NCBI RefSeq assembly: GCF_011839805.1
Contig: NZ_VWPY01000005.1
Coordinates: forward strand, 62,001 to 126,000
Length of the DNA: 64,000 nt
Direction: 5' to 3'
Origin: Kineococcus rubinsiae
GTDB lineage: Bacteria; Actinomycetota; Actinomycetes; Actinomycetales; Kineococcaceae
The notes beneath the pieces were generated by a model. It worked only from the letters and a program-made list of their open reading frames with translations. It ran no database searches and was not told the DNA's origin. A program made the translations under genes and the position numbers. Positions 1 to 9,324 of this stretch are shown piece by piece. How positions within the stretch are numbered: position 1 is the stretch's first letter; every line of letters starts with the position of its first letter.

Positions 1-2
1 CC

Positions 3-1108
3 GTCCTGCTGCCCGGCACCGACAGCGCCGGCGCAGCCCGGGTCGCCGGGCTGGTGCTGTCCGCCCTGCGCGAGCCGTTCAACCTGGACGGCACCGGCTT
101 GCACGTCGAAGCCAGCATCGGGATCGCGCTATGCCCCCAGCACGCCGAGGGCATCGGCGGCCTGCTGCAGCACGCCGACATCGCGATGTACCGGGCGAAG
201 GCCACCCGCAGCGGGTACGAGGTCAGCTCCGGCGAGCTCCCCGGAGCCGACCGGCTCCGGCTGCAGACCCTGGAGCAGCTGCGGGCCGCGCTGGACACCG
301 ACGAGCTCCTCCTGCACTACCAACCCAAGCTCGACCTGACCAGCCGCACCGTCACCGGTGTCGAGGCCCTGGTGCGCTGGCAGCACCCCACCCGCGGGCT
401 GCTCTACCCCGACGGCTTCCTGCCGCTGGCCGAGCAGAGCGGCCTGATGCGCCGGCTCACCTTACACGTCCTGCAGCTCGCCCTGCAGCAGGCCGACGCC
501 TGGCGCCGCGCCGGTCTGGACCTGACCGTCGCGTTAACCTGTCCGCCTCCGACCTGCTCGACGTGCAGCTTCCCGGCCAGATCGATCTGCCCCTGCGCTC
601 TTTGGACCTGCCGGCGAACCTGCTCGAGTTGGAGATCACCGAGACCGTACTGATGGCCGACCCGGCCCGCGCCCACCAGGTGCTGTACGCGCTGCGCGCT
701 CTCGGCATCCGGATCGCCGTCGACGACTACGGCACCGGCTACAGCTCGCTGTCCTACCTGCAGGACCTGCCCGTCGACGACCTCAAGCTCGACCGGTCCT
801 TCGTCATGCGCAGCGCCGATGATCCCCGCTCGGCCGCAATCGTCAGCTCCACCGTTGGACTCGCCCACGCCCTGCAGATGCGCATCATCGCCGAGGGCGT
901 CGAGACCGAAGCCGTCCTGGACCAACTCACCGCCACCGGTTGCGACCTCGCTCAGGGCTACCACCTCGCCCGCCCACAACCCGCCAACCAGCTCACTGCC
1001 TGGCTTACCCGCGACTTGCCCGGCCAGCCCGCGAGCGCGGCGCTTCCCGCCCGCCGGGCCGAGCGCCGGGCCACCGCTGGGCAGGCCTACCCACCCACCC
1101 CCTGGTGA
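3..1108 (+). pseudogene. GGDEF-EAL c-di-GMP protein, 3' part, frameshifted
   Basis: The reading frame enters from the left edge, so the N-terminus is outside the window. The first residues (VLLPGT..) are those that follow a GGDEF motif, and the cyclase tail ends with HADIAMYRAK. An EAL phosphodiesterase domain follows: [20 protein letters not shown], then [30 protein letters not shown] and IIAEGVET. Near 533 one base is missing: the domain reads ..DLTVA in one frame and VNLSAS.. in the next, inside the substrate-binding strand. Both halves are otherwise well conserved, so either the gene was lost recently, or this is a sequencing error. If the frame is restored the EAL residues look complete and the protein would be a bifunctional c-di-GMP enzyme. 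Domain call is firm; pseudogene status is moderate. Confidence 0.85.
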
Positions 1109-1301
1109 CCATCGCCGCCGTCGACCGTCAGCGACTACACGTGCTAACGGTACACGGCAAGACCTCTTGCCCCGTTGATTGAATGCTCGGACACGAGCCG
1201 GCGGGTCTCATACAGCGCACCCACCCGCCATCTCTACCGGCCAGGACGTTGGTAGCACCGTGGCGTCTTGAACGTGAAAGGACCTCTGGGTGGGGTTTGG
1301 C

Positions 1302-1463
1302 TTGTCTAAGGCTCACATCCACCCGCAGGTCCTCGTGGCCCACGCTCATGCCCGCACCACCGTCCACGGCCGGTTGCTGATCCTCCAACGCTACCAAGCC
1401 GGCCGGGCCCAGACTCACATCGCGACAGCATGGGAGTGTCCCGCATGCGCGTCCCTTGGGTAG
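1302..1463 (+). pseudogene. IS481-type transposase, N-terminal remnant
   Basis: A 53-codon stretch from TTG to TAG reads AHARTTVHGRLLILQRYQAG and then THIATAWECPA, which resembles the N-terminal helix-turn-helix of IS481-family transposases (GRLRLVQRYQAGRP.. HVAAEMGIS..). The reading frame is lost just where the recognition helix should follow, and no DDE integrase domain is present before the next gene. It ends only 9 bp before the next start codon. This is probably the scar of an old insertion. The resemblance is short, so the family call is moderate. Confidence 0.5.
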
Positions 1464-1472
1464 CGTCACAGC

Positions 1473-2189
1473 ATGGATCACCGCAAAGTCCCCAACGGCT
1501 GGGCGGCATGGTTTCTCGTCCTCGCCGCCGCACTGCCCATAGTCGTGATCATCTGCTTCGGCGGCAAGGTGCTGACCGGCGCCGCTGATGAAGTCTTCGG
1601 CTTGCAAGATCGGGCGTTGACCGGTCTAGATCTGCTCGGCAGCCGCTGGTCCAGCCTCTGGCTGATCCAGCCGGTCTTAATTCTTCCCTTGGTCGGGCTG
1701 CTGCCGCTGATCGTGCTCGCCGCCCTCGTGGTCGCTGACCGCCCTCAGGCGCTCGTGCCCGTCAGCGTCGGCCGCGGCGCTGCAGCACTTGTCGCGGCCA
1801 TCACCAGCTTGTTGGGACTGGCCGCGAGTGTCGCAGTCATCGCGCAGCTCCTGGGTCTGCTGCCAGGCCTCGGCTGGGGCAGCGTCACCGGCTCGCAGAT
1901 GGAAGCCTACGCACCCGTCGCTGCGATCGTCTTCACTACGTCAGTCCTAGGGATCGCCGCGACCGCGGTCCTGTGGCCGCGAAGGCACGGACAGCACGAT
2001 GACGAAGCGGGCGTCGTCGAGGGAGTCACCGAAGACGGGTTCACCGAGGACGAGGCCGGCGCTGATGGGGCCATGGAACAGACTATGTCCGAGGCCGTCG
2101 TGGCCCGACCGGTAGTGCATCCACCGGTTGCGTTACCGGACCTGCCCGTCCCCTCGGTCAAAGACCTCGACCTGTACCGGCGCCAATAA
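1473..2189 (+). CDS. hypothetical multi-pass membrane protein
   Basis: 238 residues. I do not recognise a family. Four hydrophobic segments are visible: about residues 9-28 (WAAWFLVLAAALPIVVIICF), 64-88 (VLILPLVGLLPLIVLAALVV), 100-130 and 145-168, so it should sit in the cytoplasmic membrane. The C-terminal ~65 residues are hydrophilic, very acidic (DDEAGVVEGVTEDGFTEDE) and then proline/valine-rich, so probably a soluble tail. The ATG at 1473 has only a weak ribosome site. It stands alone, with a transposase scar directly upstream. Codon use looks normal for the replicon, supporting a real gene. No function can be assigned. Confidence 0.75.
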   Translation: MDHRKVPNGWAAWFLVLAAALPIVVIICFGGKVLTGAADEVFGLQDRALTGLDLLGSRWSSLWLIQPVLILPLVGLLPLIVLAALVVADRPQALVPVSVGRGAAALVAAITSLLGLAASVAVIAQLLGLLPGLGWGSVTGSQMEAYAPVAAIVFTTSVLGIAATAVLWPRRHGQHDDEAGVVEGVTEDGFTEDEAGADGAMEQTMSEAVVARPVVHPPVALPDLPVPSVKDLDLYRRQ

Positions 2190-2587
2190 TCATCTCCGCC
2201 GAAGCCCTGGCGTTTACTGGTCATGGCGCGGACCTAGCACGTCTGTCGATACCCGAATGCTTGTTCGACTTTGCGATCACCCACGGCTAACGACAAGTGG
2301 ACGAACCGTCACCTCTTCTACGGCGCCGAAATCGTGGCGCGGGCTGATGCTGTCGGCGTGCGCAAGCGGCAGTAAAGTGATGCGGGCTAACGGGCGTGCT
2401 TGCTGAGCGCCGCGGCGTCGCTCAACTCGAGCTGGATGACGCTCGAATAGCACCACGACCCTCGTCCAGGGTTAGCTCCTCCTCCTCCTCCTCCGGTCCC
2501 ACCCGAAGGCGACCCAGGTCGGATGCGCGGTCCCCGCGTTCGAACTAGTCTCGGGAGACTTCAGCAGCTTCCAGGGAAGGACTCGGT
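2190..2587. other. gap without a supported gene
   Basis: Short open frames exist on both strands but none has a ribosome site or a recognisable product. The stretch at 2478-2493 is a run of CCT/CTC triplets. Probably the promoter region of the small gene at 2588. Confidence 0.4.
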
Positions 2588-2773
2588 ATGGCCGTCTCCG
2601 TACACCAAGCCGCCCGCTCGACTGACGGTCATCCCGTATGTCACCGAGTCGAGCACGGCCACGCGTTCGTCGTTGAGAACGACGCCCTCGTGGTGCTCGA
2701 CGGCGACGGGGGCCAGCGACTAGCCGTGTTCCCGGCCGGAGGTTGGCTTCTAGCCGAGGTCGACAACGACTAG
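2588..2773 (+). CDS. small hypothetical protein, 61 aa
   Basis: Short gene with an ATG preceded by GGGAAGGA at 2573-2580, a good ribosome site at proper spacing. The product is soluble, with a hydrophobic core pattern (FVVENDALVVLDGD.. RLAVFPAGGWLLAEVDND) that suggests a small beta-rich fold in which each strand alternates polar and apolar residues. No family is recognised and there is no signal peptide or membrane segment. The ribosome site and the plausible strand pattern are the reasons to call it; the length leaves real doubt. Confidence 0.5.
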   Translation: MAVSVHQAARSTDGHPVCHRVEHGHAFVVENDALVVLDGDGGQRLAVFPAGGWLLAEVDND

Positions 2774-2971
2774 CAGTAGGCCAAGGCCTCACCATCCCGC
2801 CCTCGACGTCGCCGACAGCACGCGGGCGGCTCTTGGGTCTGTAGGCGCGCCCCGGCAACCAGGTCGATGGACGCCCCGCAGAGCTGACGCCGGCGCACCC
2901 GCAACTCCTGACTGGCGGGTGCGGCCCACTCAGCCGAGTGCGACAGGATCGCAGCGGGTGCGCGCCGCTAG

Positions 2972-3737
2972 ATGCGAGCTGCCCGGGCCGCCAATACCGA
3001 GCTGCTGAGCCTGTACTGGTCTATCGGCCGCGACATCCTCGAGCGCCAGGAGACTACGGGCTGGGGCGTCAAGATCATCGATCGTCTGGCCGCTGACCTG
3101 CACGCCGCCTTCCCCAGCAGCGTGGCTGGTCCCGTCGCAACCTGCAGTACATGCGCGCCATGGCCGCCGCCTGGCCCAGCCAGGACTTCGCGCAACGTCC
3201 TGTTGCACGACTTCCCTGGGGCACATCACCGTCCTGCTCGGCCGCCTCGACGACCAGGACTGAGAGGCTGGTACGCCGCCGCGGCCACTGAGCAGGCCTG
3301 GTCCCGCAACGTCTTGGAGCACCAGATCGCCACCCGCCTGCACCAAAGGTTGGGCGCCGCTTCCTCCAACTTCACCGCCCAGCTGCCACCCGTGGACTCG
3401 ACCTGGCCCAGCAGCTGACTCGCGACCCCTACGTCTTCGACCACCTTGGCTTCACCGAACCGGTCGCCGAGCGAGAGCTCGAGCAGTCCCTCATGGACCG
3501 TCTGCAGCAGACCCTCACCGCCTTCGGCCACCGCATGCCTTCGTCGGCCGACAGGTGCACTTCGGTGTCGATGACACTGAGATGGTCATCGACCTGCTGC
3601 TGTTCTCCATCGAGCAAGTCCGTTACGTCGTCGTGGAGCTGAAGGTCGGCCCCTTCTCCCCCGCCTACACCGGTCAGCTCGGCGCCTACGTCGCCCTTGT
3701 CGACGACCGGGCCTATCGACCTTATTCGCCCCTATAA
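2972..3737 (+). pseudogene. YhcG/DUF1016 PD-(D/E)XK nuclease family, decayed
   Basis: The N-terminal part reads ANTELLSLYWSIGRDILERQ and WGVKIIDRLAADL, the typical DUF1016 N-terminal domain. After residue ~50 the expected sequence (SRRNLQYMRAMAAAWPSQDF.. LPWGHITVLLGRLDDQD) continues in another frame, then WYAAAATEQAWSRNVLEHQI in a third, then RDPYVFDHLGFTEPVAERE, and finally VHFGVDDTEMVIDLLLFSI with VVVELKVGPFSPAYTGQLG. The last part is the nuclease core (D..ExK). At least three frameshifts are needed and the normal ~60 C-terminal residues are missing after ALVDDRAYRP. Relatives are often found near restriction or mobile genes; here the neighbour downstream is an IS110 remnant. Clearly non-functional unless the sequence has several errors. 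Confidence 0.8.
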
Positions 3738-3858
3738 GCAACCCTACGGAATGGGGTTCTGCATGGTAGCCGTCCCTGCCGGTGCCTCGACGTACGCCGC
3801 GGATGATGTGTCGTCTCTTATCCAATCTGTCGCATTCTCACGGCACCTGTCGCACCTC

Positions 3859-5227
3859 TCACCTGATCTGTCCACCTCTCACGAGTCTTGTCCTACCGGC
3901 CTGACACCGTCTAGCACTCACACCGCTGGTCGCGTCCTCGCTAGCGGCGGGCGAAATCCGCTCATGGACCCCTTCTATGTCAAGGGCCGGGTCTAACGGG
4001 GGTCTTGCGCGGTCGGCGGTGGGTGGCGACGATGGGCGTGGCGGGTCCGGGAAGTGACTTCTCCGAAGAGCCGGCATCGGGGTCCGAGCCGGTCGCGCTG
4101 GAGCCAGTAGACGCCCCGCTTGCCCTCCCGGGCCCGTCGCCAGGACCTGCTCCGAGGCGCTCTCCTCGACTTCGTGGGAGGACGCCGCCTCCGGGACGAC
4201 CGGGGTCGCGGCGACCTTGGCGTCAGCGACCATCTGCCGGTAGATGACATCGGACAGGCGCCGCTTCAAGCACCGGATCGCCTCCAGCGGTGACTTCCCC
4301 ACCGCCAACTTCCGCCGGTAGTAAGCCCGCCCTTCGGTGTCGTGACGGATCTGCACGATCGCGGCGATGTGTAACACCCGGTTGATCCGCCGGTTGCCCA
4401 GACGCGACAGACGCTGCCCTGCTGTTGTCACCGCTGGAGGCATCGATCGGTGCGGTCCCGTTTCAGGACGCGAAGTGCCCCTTGGTCGGGAACCGGGCGA
4501 TGTCGCCGACGTCGCCCAACAACCTCGCCGCCCCTGAGGGGCCGATCCCGTTCAGCTTCAGCAACCCGGAACCGGTCGCGGTGATCAGCTCGGTCAGCTG
4601 CTTCTTGGCCGCCTTGATCTTGGTGTCGATCACGGCCAGGTCGGCGATCTTCTCCGCTGCCAACGCGCGCCTGGTCTTGCCGAGGACGTCACGCGGCTTC
4701 ACGCTCGCCAGCAGCGCCTTGGCATGCGCCGCAGTCAGGAACGTCATAGCCCCACTGGGCATCAGCTCCAGCAGCAGCCCCTGGATGCGGTTGACCGTCT
4801 GGGTCCGCAGCACCCCAACTCATCCCGGCGGTCCACCAACAGGCGACGCCATGTTCTCCCCATCGACCTGCACCCGCTGCAAGGTGGGGGTCCTGGCTGC
4901 GACCAGGGCGATGGAGTGCGCGTCGGTGGCGTCGGTCTTGCGGCCGTTGCCGGTGGAGAACATTCGGACCCGCGCCGACAGCGTCGCCGGCACATCCACC
5001 ACCTGCTCACCATCGGCGAGTAGTCGCTGAGCAAGGTGCTTGCCGATCCCGCCCGCACCCTCGACCGCCCACGTCCGCTGCGGCCACTGACGGCCAGCGG
5101 TGAGCATGTCCTTGTAGCCGGCAGTGTCGGTGGCGAACCGGCCACCACCGATCATCTGGTGTCGCTGGTCGAGGACCTCGATCGTCGCCGACCGCTTGTT
5201 GGGGTCCATCCCGATGATGACGTCCAT
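3859..5227 (-). pseudogene. IS110-family transposase, decayed
   Basis: Reading from 5227 leftwards, the start is MDVIIGMDPNKRSATIEVLD, the first acidic strand of the RuvC-like DEDD domain of IS110 transposases, followed by WAVEGAGGIGKHLA (second acid) and GRKTDATDAHSIALVA (DxxD pair). A frameshift near 4840 and another near 4810 lead to LRTQTVNRIQGLLLELMPSG, then LLKLNGIGPSGAARLLGDVG, the start of the transposase-20 region. TGA interrupts it after KGHFAS, and after one more shift it continues as RLSRLGNRRINRVLHIAA with AYYRRKLAVGKSPLEAIRCL. So the full length of the transposase is present but it carries at least three frameshifts and one nonsense change. The last ~110 residues of the final frame do not match the family and may be read-through into flanking DNA. 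Confidence 0.85.
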
Positions 5228-5255
5228 ACCCGCTCCCGCCCTCGAGCCGCCGCCA

Positions 5256-5477
5256 GACCAGGCGGTTCGGCCGTCACTGCTGGCGAGGATGGGCAGCACT
5301 ACTTCGAGTGAGACAGTCCCTTCTTGAGCCACACCCGCCGGGCGGTGCCCGACGCTCCGCATGCCATGAGAAAGCCACACCGGGACAGCTGGTGGGCAGT
5401 CGAAAAGAGAGCTTCACGTCGGGCACCTCGGCACAGCCTGGCCGGGCCAGCACCGTGGGTCCAGCAAACAAGTAGTC
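5256..5477. repeat. dispersed ~222-bp repeat, copy A
   Basis: This stretch is about three-quarters identical to 16056-16280, in the same orientation. Shared blocks include CCGCCGGGCGGTGCCCGAC at 5333-5351, GCCATGAGA, AGCTGGTGGGCAG and CACAGCCTGGCCGGGCC near 5442. The similarity begins and ends sharply. It starts about 30 bp upstream of the IS110 transposase start at 5227. The block CCGCCGGGCGG could form a short hairpin. Read on the minus strand both copies give similar peptides, but in different frames, so coding is doubtful. Confidence 0.7.
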
Positions 5478-5823
5478 GAAGATTGAGGGCAAGCTGCGCA
5501 AGAAGATCACCCGCATCACGACGATGAGCGAATTTGAGGCCCTCACCGAGCGGGGGTCGGCCGATGACGAGAGGTACGTCAGGGCCCGTCGGCGCGCCGC
5601 AACACGATCAGCGGGGTCGCGTAGTGCTCGAGCACCCGTCCACCGAGCTCTCGACCGCCCCTGCTGCCGCCTCGGCCGTGTCCCAGTTGCTGGAGGTAGT
5701 GAACAAGTCACAGCCATGTGGGTGGCGCGGACGGGGCATGTGGATGACGGGAGGCTCACTCTCCGCATCCTCCCGGCGTCCGCTTGCACGATGGAGCCAA
5801 CATTCCTGTCCAGAGGAGCCCTG
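5478..5823. other. gap without a supported gene
   Basis: The upstream open frame that continues into the secreted-protein gene at 5824 is arginine-rich and lacks a ribosome site, so I treat it as non-coding. The minus strand around 5462-5660 has two short overlapping frames (for instance LIVLRRADGP and VIGRPPLGEGLKFAHRR) that could be remains of a gene, but no family is recognised. Confidence 0.35.
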
Positions 5824-6312
5824 GTGACCCCCCGACGTTTCACGACCCTCTCCTTGACCGCAGCGGGCGCCTCGGTGGTTGTCGCAACGGCCGCGATGAT
5901 CTTCGCCTACCCGGCGTCAGCCTCGGCGGGTGCGCCCAGCGGGGCGCACATCGACATCATCGGCCTGCCCCACAGCCGCGACGCGGTGCGAAGCGACGTC
6001 AAGGTGCGCTACCGCTGCTACACCGGCGGGGACGTCCAGATCGCGGCTCGCGTCTCCGGCCGCACGGTGACGCACTCCAACCGGTGGGCCCGGTTCGGTT
6101 ACCCGTTCCGGAGCGCTACCTGTGACGGTAGGACGCACCTGACCACCGTCACCGTGGCCGCGCAACCCGCAGCCACCGACGCCACCTTCAGCCCCGGCGA
6201 GCGGGTCCAAGTCGCCGTGGACCTGGAGCTGTACGCCTTCGACCCGACGACCCAGGCGCCGTCGACCCGGCGACTCCTCGACGGTGACGTCGAGTACCAC
6301 CGTCTCCGCTGA
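5824..6312 (+). CDS. secreted hypothetical protein, 162 aa
   Basis: The GTG at 5824 is chosen over upstream in-frame starts because AGAGGAG lies at 5812-5818 and because it opens a classic signal peptide: TPRR, a hydrophobic stretch TLSLTAAGASVVVATAAMIF, and an AYPASASA cleavage region. The mature part, about 125 residues, has two cysteines (RYRCYTGG and SATCDGR) that could form a disulphide after export, and beta-strand-like patterns (VQIAARVSGRTVTHS, HLTTVTVAA, VQVAVDLELYAF), so perhaps an Ig-like or beta-sandwich fold. No family is recognised. It stands alone, next to dispersed repeat copy A. Confidence 0.7.
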   Translation: MTPRRFTTLSLTAAGASVVVATAAMIFAYPASASAGAPSGAHIDIIGLPHSRDAVRSDVKVRYRCYTGGDVQIAARVSGRTVTHSNRWARFGYPFRSATCDGRTHLTTVTVAAQPAATDATFSPGERVQVAVDLELYAFDPTTQAPSTRRLLDGDVEYHRLR

Positions 6313-7242
6313 CCCCAGTAGCCCAGGCGCGCGAAGCTTCGGGGAGCGCCGCGCCAGCACGTCGCGACGGCCGCGGTCCACACCGTCGGCAAGGCTGACC
6401 GGTCTCGAGGCTGGCGGCGCTGTCGCCGCCGAACCACCCAGCGCCCGCCGACGTATCGCCTCACCAGGTGCCCGCATCACCGCACGGTGCAAAACAGCCG
6501 CGAAAGCGACGGCAGACGTCCAGCCGTCGGCCCGGCGGTGCCGGGGAGCTCGGGCCGCGGCTGCCGGCGCCGGCGCCGACTGACCCTGCCTTACCAAGGC
6601 TCCCTAAGACTGCCCCCGAGGAGGAGCTTCGGAGTGGTCTGCAGACCGGCACGCGACCTCGACGCGCCAGGCAACGACACGGTTGACCCAGCGGTACGGT
6701 GCGGTGCGGTGCGGCCGGACCGTCCCGCTCGTGACGAGGGTGGCTTCCCGAAGCGGACATTCGCGTCAACACGACGGGCACGTCAGTGGTTCGAGGCTGC
6801 ATGGTCCCCTCGCCTGAGAGCCGGCGATTCCGTCCGTGGTGAGGCCGAGAGCCCACCACACGGCGACTCTGCGTAACCCCTGGTTTGCGTTGCGAAGTAA
6901 TCTCGCTCGCGCGGTCGTAGCACTGGTCCGTTCGCGCTACCCGCTTCCCTGGTCCGACCTGGATAGGTCGTATGTTCGTGCAGAGAACGAGAGCATCGAC
7001 CACAGTTCCTCGAGCATGAGGACGGTGGGCGAGCGAGCAATCCGCGCAGGCACGAGTGTGTGTGACGACGCACTCCGCGCCCTACCAGGCAGCCGACGAC
7101 GACGACCACCGTGACCTGAGGGTGGTTCGTCGGGAGCCCACGACATGTTCGGCCACACGTTGGTCGATGTGGCGAGCGGGGGCCGCTGCCTGGACGTAGC
7201 GAGCGCGGATGGCTCCTCAACCAGCACTACATGGGGGGAACC
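6313..7242. other. long gap upstream of cslA
   Basis: About 930 bp without a credible gene: the frames present are arginine- or proline-rich shadows without ribosome sites. It has a run of GGTGC/GGTGCGGTGCGG repeats near 6692-6713. Its right end should hold the promoter and leader of the glycan cluster, including the hairpin at 7101-7131. The 6880-7000 part is visibly less GC-rich, as promoters often are here. Confidence 0.5.
7101..7131 (+). promoter_or_regulatory. hairpin in the cslA leader
   Basis: GACGACCACC at 7101-7110 pairs with GGTGGTTCGTC at 7121-7131 with a single bulged base and a 10-base loop. It lies ~110 bp before the cslA start. It could be a leader attenuator or the terminator of an unseen transcript; there is no U-tract. 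Confidence 0.35.
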
Positions 7243-9324
7243 ATGTCGATCACCGACTCCAACCGGATAGAACCGTCGAACGCACTGAGATTGGTGTCGC
7301 CGCAGGCATCGAAGCAGGCGACAGCAGCTGCGCAGGCGCCGACTCGTGCGTCGGCGTCACAGGCGGGTGCCACTGCGGAAGTCTCTGGGCCTGCTCTCGC
7401 CAGGGACCCTGCTTACACCACCATCGCGGGCCCGGTACAGCCTGTCACGACGCGTGACGGGCGCTTCCAGCCGCAGTGGCGCAACATCGCCGGCTCCCGC
7501 CGACGCCTCACCGCGACCATGCTGCTGGCCGGCTTCAACATCCTCTTCGAACTCGCCTTCGCCGTGTGGCTGCTGTGGCCGAACCATCACCCCCAGCACC
7601 TGCGCGGGGCGTTGGAGCTGTGGGCGAACGCCCTGGTCATCGCCGCGATCCTCGTCGTGGAACTGCTGCGCCTGATCAACGTCATCTCCCTCTCCGTCGC
7701 CTCCGTCATCGCCCGCGATCCGATTCCGGTGCCGGCGGTGCAGGATCAGCGCCTCGCCTTCGTCACCAGCTTCGTGCCGGGCAAGGAACCGCTGCCCATG
7801 CTGCAGGCCACGCTGAGGAAGATTCGTCAGGTCCGCGCTCCTGGAGACACCGAGATCGACGTGTGGGTGCTCGACGAAGGCAACGACGCCGATGTGGTGC
7901 TCCTGTGCCGTGAGCTCGGCGTGCACCACTTCTCCCGCCACGGCATCGCCCGCTACAACCAGCCCCGCGGCACGTTCAAGGCCAAGAGCAAGCACGGCAA
8001 CTACAACGCCTGGCTGGACGCGGTCGGCTATGAGCGTTACGACGTGCTGATGTCGGTGGATACCGACCATCAGCCGGAGGCCAACTACGCCGAGCGGATC
8101 CTGGGTGGCTTCCACGACCCCGACGTCGCCTACGTCGTCGGCCCGCAGGACTACGGCAACTCCGGTGACGGTTTCGTCCCCATGGGAGCCGAGAGCCAGC
8201 AGTTCCCGTTCCACTCAGTGATCCAGCGCGCGGCCAACCGCTACGGCGCAGCCATGCTGGTCGGCACCAACAACGCCTTCCGCCTCTCCGCGCTGCGATC
8301 CATCGGCGGACTGCGCGACTCCGTCACCGAGGACATGGCCACTGGCCTGGTCTTCCACACCAGCCGCAACCCAGCGACGGGCAAGCTCTGGAGCTCGGTC
8401 TACACCCCCGACGTCCTGGCCGTCGGGGAGGGACCGACCTCGTGGGGGGACTTCTTCAGCCAGCAGGACCGCTGGTCACGAGGCACCTTCGAGGTGTTGC
8501 TGCAGGACCTCTGGCGCCGGGCCTGGCGGCTGCGCCCGGGTCACCTGCTGCACTACGCGCTGATCACGACCTTCTACCCCTCCATGGCCATCGCGTGGCT
8601 GCTCGGTGCGGTGTGCGTGATGGTGTACGCGGTCGTCGGGACGGGCGGAGTGATCGTGCCGCCGCAGGTGTGGCTGGCCCTTTACCTCGACGCCACTCTC
8701 TTCCAGCTGTGGCTGTACTTCATCAACCGCCGCCACAACGTGAGCCCCTTCGAGAAGGAGGGGTCCTTCGGGTTCTCGGGAATGCTGATGTCGATCTTCG
8801 CCACCCCCATCTACGCCAGCGCCTTCCTGAAGACCCTGTTCCGCCTGCCCGCGAAGTTCGCCGTCACCCCCAAGGGCTCCAACTCCTCCGCCGATGGACT
8901 GTTCGCCTTCCGCCTGCACCTGTTCTGGTTGGGCTGGTTCGCTCTCGCCATCGCCTTGAGCATCGTCAACGGCAACGCCCGCGCGGCGTCGCTGATGTGG
9001 CCGGTCGTCTCCATTGTCATCCTATCCGCACCGATGCTGCTCAACCACGTCCACGGACGCCGCACCGCTCAGGCGGCGACCGCCGCTGCGACCGGACGCG
9101 TCATCGACCTGACCGCCTTGGAGGGCAGCAATCAATCGCACGGCCACTCAGAGGTCCAGCCGCCCAGCAGCACCACGTTCCCCACTCCCCGCCGCAGCGC
9201 GAGGGCTGACCCCTCCGGCGAGGAGCACCTGACGAGTGATCAGGACCCGAAGGACGAGGTCGACCCCGCTGCAGAGACCAACGGCCGCCACAGCGCGGCG
9301 AGCACCACGGAGGCCACCTCGTGA
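7243..9324 (+). CDS. cslA: CslA-like membrane family-2 glycosyltransferase
   Basis: 693-residue processive GT2 enzyme that should polymerise a beta-linked glycan from a nucleotide sugar at the membrane and move it outward. The order is: a ~75-residue alanine/serine-rich N-terminus, two membrane helices (about 90-150), the catalytic domain, then five or so helices and a hydrophilic tail. All signature residues are present: D211 (VLDEGND), D273/D275 (VDTDHQ), T362-E363-D364 (VTEDMATG) and Q407-Q-D-R-W411 (SQQDRWSRG). ATG 7243 is preferred to ATG 7231 because GGGGGG sits at 7233-7238. It overlaps the galactose-oxidase-like gene by 4 bp (GTGA) and a GH6 gene follows, the same order as the Streptomyces cslA-glxA locus needed for an apical glycan and hyphal attachment. 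The polymer made here is inferred to be cellulose-like. No PilZ domain is visible. Confidence 0.92.
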   Translation: MSITDSNRIEPSNALRLVSPQASKQATAAAQAPTRASASQAGATAEVSGPALARDPAYTTIAGPVQPVTTRDGRFQPQWRNIAGSRRRLTATMLLAGFNILFELAFAVWLLWPNHHPQHLRGALELWANALVIAAILVVELLRLINVISLSVASVIARDPIPVPAVQDQRLAFVTSFVPGKEPLPMLQATLRKIRQVRAPGDTEIDVWVLDEGNDADVVLLCRELGVHHFSRHGIARYNQPRGTFKAKSKHGNYNAWLDAVGYERYDVLMSVDTDHQPEANYAERILGGFHDPDVAYVVGPQDYGNSGDGFVPMGAESQQFPFHSVIQRAANRYGAAMLVGTNNAFRLSALRSIGGLRDSVTEDMATGLVFHTSRNPATGKLWSSVYTPDVLAVGEGPTSWGDFFSQQDRWSRGTFEVLLQDLWRRAWRLRPGHLLHYALITTFYPSMAIAWLLGAVCVMVYAVVGTGGVIVPPQVWLALYLDATLFQLWLYFINRRHNVSPFEKEGSFGFSGMLMSIFATPIYASAFLKTLFRLPAKFAVTPKGSNSSADGLFAFRLHLFWLGWFALAIALSIVNGNARAASLMWPVVSIVILSAPMLLNHVHGRRTAQAATAAATGRVIDLTALEGSNQSHGHSEVQPPSSTTFPTPRRSARADPSGEEHLTSDQDPKDEVDPAAETNGRHSAASTTEATS

